A stretch of 8,919 bases of DNA, taken from contig JAFUKV010000291.1 in NCBI GenBank assembly GCA_017467745.1, positions 1 to 8,919 on the forward strand. The letters run 5' to 3'. Every line of letters starts with the position of its first letter. Position 1 is the stretch's first letter. The stretch is from Bacteroidaceae bacterium. GTDB lineage: Bacteria; Bacteroidota; Bacteroidia; Bacteroidales; CHK158-818. Made by a program: the position numbers and the translations under genes. The notes under the pieces were generated by a model. The model made no database searches. It worked only from the letters and a program-made list of their open reading frames with translations, and had not been told where the DNA came from. Shown piece after piece: positions 6,217 through 8,919 of the stretch.

Positions 6217-6260
6217 AACCTTTTTAAGGTTTAGATGTTTACATAACGTAATAAACATCT
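6217..6260 (+). promoter_or_regulatory. Two adjacent inverted repeats just before the start codon at 6266
   Basis: AACCTT-TTT-AAGGTT (6217-6231) is a perfect 6-bp inverted repeat with a 3-nt loop. One base later, AGATGTTTA (6233-6241) and TAAACATCT (6252-6260) form a perfect 9-bp inverted repeat around 10 nt. The second ends 5 nt before the ATG. In RNA these could form two stacked hairpins covering the ribosome-binding region; in DNA either could be an operator for a dimeric repressor. The first could also be a weak attenuator, but it is not followed by a T-run. Confidence 0.5.
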
Positions 6261-6265
6261 TATAT

Positions 6266-7900
6266 ATGAAATATTTTTACTGTTTTATTTACTTTACAAC
6301 AATATTCTTTTTTTCATTAGACCAATTTGTATTAGCAAATACAATTAAAAAACCAGCGTTTTCAGCACGAACAACTACTGCGGTAACCGTCGATAGCATT
6401 CAATGCCAACCGGAACTGACCCGCTTTTACATAACACTTCGGTATTTCCCAAACAGTGCCATTACTATCGGAAAAAATATCTTATTAAAAGATTTTTCAT
6501 CCGGTACTATTTGGAAAGCTATCGATATGGAAGGAGGCGATTTTGACCGGCGCATTATGATTCCCGAAACAGGGGAAAGCAGCATCTTTATTGATTTTCC
6601 TGTTGTACCAACGACTGTGAAACATGTTGACTTAATTAATTCTACTCAGGATTTTCCATTTAAAATAATAGACATTTCGCTATCCAACAATATAGCAGCT
6701 AAAAAAACAGACGTTTCTCAAAATAAATTTCTAAAAAAATCCGGACAACTACACCCCGACAAAAGTATTATACACGTAGTATTAAACGGTTATCACACTC
6801 GATTAAACGTTGATTCCGCTTTGTTAATTCACAAAAACATAATAACCGGAAAGCAAGAGATCATTAAGGAAAAAATAGATTCCGACGGACAATTCATCAT
6901 TACCATTCCCCAGATTTATCCGGAACAACAAACCATTTTTCTTCCGTGCGGATACATAAATTTATACTCTGAACCCGGAAATGAACTGTTTATTTCTGCG
7001 AATATGGAAGATTTGGCTATTCCATACAAGCAACCCGAAGATGCCGAACAAAATTATATTCATTTACAGTACAAGGGCGATGAAGCAATAACGAACAACG
7101 ATCTAAAAAAAATACGTATAGCTATGTCTCGGCTATTTCCCTCAACACAGATAGAAACACAAGGATTATCGGCCGAACAATATAAACAGACAGTCAAGCA
7201 ATTAGCATTACGTCAACAATCTGCATTAGACAGTCTGATACAAAAATTACACATTAGCCCCAAAGCGGCTGACATAGCCCAGCTAAATCTTCAATGTTCA
7301 ATTACCAATCGGTTATTAGATTTAGAATATATACAACATCAACAAGGGAAAACAACTATACTGCCCCTCAACTATTACGATATTGTCTCTTTTCCGTTTG
7401 ACAATTTTTTATCTTTATCCGCAACAGGATACCCGAATCTGATAGACAAGTTAGAACACTCTCCGATAATGACAAACGGCAAAAAATCTGTTAAAGGAAA
7501 CGATGTGATAAATGCGTTTAAACGTCTGCATATACCTCTCGCCCCAGATGAACAAGAATTGATTTTGTACTCTTTTTCTATGAAAACGCCTTCCGATACG
7601 GCAAGGATAAAAGATTTTCGCAGACGGACAAAAGAATTCAACCAAAAACATCCTGCTATACAATTAGCAGCCCGCGAACAAGCGTTATACGAAAAATACC
7701 ATAAATCTCTACAACAAACATTCGGCATAAATTCAGATCTTCTCTCGGAGATTTTATATGCCCAACGGGTTGTTTTATCTATAAAATCCTTAGGTAGAGC
7801 ACTCTCTGAAAAAGAGTTAGCCGCATTCTGCAAGCCTATTACTCAAAAATACATACAAGAATCTATACAGACGGAAAATTTAAAATTTAAGCTAAAATAA
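6266..7900 (+). CDS. Exported TlpA-like protein lacking the thioredoxin domain
   Basis: This 544-residue protein starts with a signal-peptide-like segment: a Lys at position 2, hydrophobic residues about 4-16 and a possible cleavage after VLA at 22-24. Residues about 40-145 (RFYITLRYFPNSAITIG, then MIPETGESSIFIDF) resemble the N-terminal beta domain of large Bacteroidales TlpA-family proteins, in which YWIRIP and MPESGEA motifs occur. Residues about 165-250 look like the following beta domain (DGQFIITIP, SEPGNELFI). The rest is helical and ends near ALSEKELAAF. In the full-length relatives I recall (about 700 residues), a thioredoxin domain with WCxPC follows; here the frame stops and no CxxC exists. 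Envelope location is likely. Function is unknown; a structural or substrate-binding role is inferred. It has its own upstream region and is not part of the thiamine operon. Confidence 0.75.
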   Translation: MKYFYCFIYFTTIFFFSLDQFVLANTIKKPAFSARTTTAVTVDSIQCQPELTRFYITLRYFPNSAITIGKNILLKDFSSGTIWKAIDMEGGDFDRRIMIPETGESSIFIDFPVVPTTVKHVDLINSTQDFPFKIIDISLSNNIAAKKTDVSQNKFLKKSGQLHPDKSIIHVVLNGYHTRLNVDSALLIHKNIITGKQEIIKEKIDSDGQFIITIPQIYPEQQTIFLPCGYINLYSEPGNELFISANMEDLAIPYKQPEDAEQNYIHLQYKGDEAITNNDLKKIRIAMSRLFPSTQIETQGLSAEQYKQTVKQLALRQQSALDSLIQKLHISPKAADIAQLNLQCSITNRLLDLEYIQHQQGKTTILPLNYYDIVSFPFDNFLSLSATGYPNLIDKLEHSPIMTNGKKSVKGNDVINAFKRLHIPLAPDEQELILYSFSMKTPSDTARIKDFRRRTKEFNQKHPAIQLAAREQALYEKYHKSLQQTFGINSDLLSEILYAQRVVLSIKSLGRALSEKELAAFCKPITQKYIQESIQTENLKFKLK

Positions 7901-7908
7901 AAACAGAA

Positions 7909-7940
7909 TTTCGACATCCGGATTTTATATTCTACCTTTG
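7909..7940 (+). promoter_or_regulatory. Bacteroidetes-type promoter of topB
   Basis: TACCTTTG (7933-7940) is a full match to the TAnnTTTG -7 element, and TTTC (7909-7912) is a near match to the -33 TTTG element, 20 bp away. It lies in the 64-nt gap after the preceding gene and 24 nt before the topB ATG, so topB probably has its own start of transcription. Confidence 0.6.
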
Positions 7941-7964
7941 TGTTTAGAAATCCAAAGTTAAAGA

Positions 7965-8919
7965 ATGAAAGTTTGTATAGCCGAAAAACCGAGCGTAGCC
8001 AAAGAAATAGCTGATGTATTGGGTGCAAAAAACCGATACGATGGATATTTTGAAGGTAACGGTTATCAAGTAACATGGACTTTCGGGCATCTATGTACCT
8101 TAAAAGAACCTCACGAATACTATCCGCAATGGAAACCGTGGACGCTATCGGTTCTGCCCATGATTCCTTCCCGGTTTGGTATAAAACTCATCGAGAATAA
8201 AGGGGTGGAAAAACAATTCGGTATCATCGAAACTTTGATGAATAATGCCGAAAGTATCATAAATTGCGGTGATGCCGGACAAGAGGGCGAATTAATACAA
8301 CGTTGGGTAATACAAAAAACCGGCAGTAAATGCCCCGTATACAGGTTATGGATTTCATCTTTAACGGAAGAAGCTATCCGCGAAGGATTTCAAAATCTCA
8401 AACCCCAAGAAGATTTTTCCAAGTTATATCAAGCCGGTTTATCACGCGCCATAGGCGACTGGTTATTGGGTATGAACGCAACTCGGCTTTATACCTTGAA
8501 ATACGGGCAAAACCGACAACTTTTATCTATCGGTAGGGTACAAACCCCGACATTAGCCTTAATAGTAAACCGCCAAAAAGAGATAGACAATTTTGTACCG
8601 CAGCCTTATTGGGAATTAAAAACGGTTTATCGTAATACAACATTCTCCGTTACCAAAGGACGCTTCTCTTCCGTTGAAGAAGGCGAACAGGCTTTACAAT
8701 CCGTACTGGGAGCTCCGTTCGAAATAACAGATATTTCAAAGAAACAAGGAAAAGAAGCCCCTCCCCGACTATTCGATTTGACATCATTACAAGTAGAATG
8801 CAACAAAAAGTTTGCATTCTCGGCAGAAGATACGTTAAAATTAATACAATCGCTATACGAAAAAAAAGTTACCACCTACCCTCGTGTAGATACAACATTT
8901 CTAAGCGATGATATATATC
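7965..8919 (+). CDS. topB: DNA topoisomerase III TopB, N-terminal part (runs off the window)
   Basis: The frame from ATG at 7965 is open to the window edge (318 complete codons), so the C-terminal part is missing. The start MKVCIAEKPSVAKEIADVLG is typical of type IA topoisomerases of the TopB class, with the conserved glutamate at position 7. The TOPRIM acidic motif reads GDAGQEGELI (102-111), with Asp103 and Glu107 present but Gly105 where the middle aspartate of DxDxE usually stands. LSRAIGDWLLGMNATR and SIGRVQTPTL are family signatures. The catalytic tyrosine is Tyr305 in TTYPRVDT. The enzyme nicks and passes single strands to unlink DNA during replication and recombination. Bacteroidetes also carry TopB copies on conjugative elements; nothing here indicates mobility, and a chromosomal housekeeping copy is more likely. 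Confidence 0.93.
   Translation, partial: MKVCIAEKPSVAKEIADVLGAKNRYDGYFEGNGYQVTWTFGHLCTLKEPHEYYPQWKPWTLSVLPMIPSRFGIKLIENKGVEKQFGIIETLMNNAESIINCGDAGQEGELIQRWVIQKTGSKCPVYRLWISSLTEEAIREGFQNLKPQEDFSKLYQAGLSRAIGDWLLGMNATRLYTLKYGQNRQLLSIGRVQTPTLALIVNRQKEIDNFVPQPYWELKTVYRNTTFSVTKGRFSSVEEGEQALQSVLGAPFEITDISKKQGKEAPPRLFDLTSLQVECNKKFAFSAEDTLKLIQSLYEKKVTTYPRVDTTFLSDDIY

Noticed and set aside
7375..7833. 152-residue minus-strand open frame
   Set aside because: It lies wholly within the exported-protein gene, with no recognisable domain, start context or promoter, and is best read as a shadow of that gene.

Overview
The window comes from a member of the phylum Bacteroidota, most probably order Bacteroidales. 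Three things point there. Promoters upstream of the tRNA and of topB fit the Bacteroidetes pattern (TTG, 19-20 bp, TAnnTTTG). Shine-Dalgarno sequences are essentially absent before the genes. The proteins also resemble, from memory, Bacteroides-type ThiE, ThiG, ThiC, ThiH, ThiF and TopB. No genus can be named.

Layout. (1) Positions 1-5586 are a tightly packed plus-strand thiamine operon. It contains the C-terminal end of a TenI/ThiE-like protein, thiE, thiG, thiC, an unassigned small helical (HEAT-like) protein, thiH and thiF. Gaps are 2-24 nt, and three junctions overlap (16, 4 and 19 nt). (2) Positions 5587-6006 hold no intact gene. They contain a weak terminator-like hairpin after thiF, a roughly 25-codon fossil of a tyrosine integrase N-terminus on the minus strand, phased TTTGACACG repeats and the tRNA terminator. 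(3) Positions 6007-6081 are a minus-strand tRNA-Pro(UGG) with its own promoter. (4) Positions 6082-6265 are a regulatory-looking spacer with direct repeats and two adjacent inverted repeats. (5) Positions 6266-7900 encode an exported protein that looks like a Bacteroidales TlpA-type protein lacking its thioredoxin domain. (6) From 7965 to the window edge runs topB, DNA topoisomerase III, cut by the end of the window.

How the genes work together. ThiC makes the pyrimidine (HMP-P) from AIR. ThiH supplies dehydroglycine from tyrosine. ThiF activates the sulfur carrier ThiS, which is not seen here and is probably encoded upstream. ThiG builds the thiazole phosphate, a TenI-like protein may aromatise it, and ThiE joins the two halves to give thiamine phosphate. 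Use of ThiH rather than the oxygen-dependent ThiO fits an anaerobe. The start of the operon lies outside the window, so no TPP riboswitch could be seen.

The most interesting points are the unassigned gene embedded between thiC and thiH, the integrase/tRNA scar, the thioredoxin-less TlpA-like protein, and the paired inverted repeats just before its start codon. I see no clear evidence of a wholly new multi-gene system.
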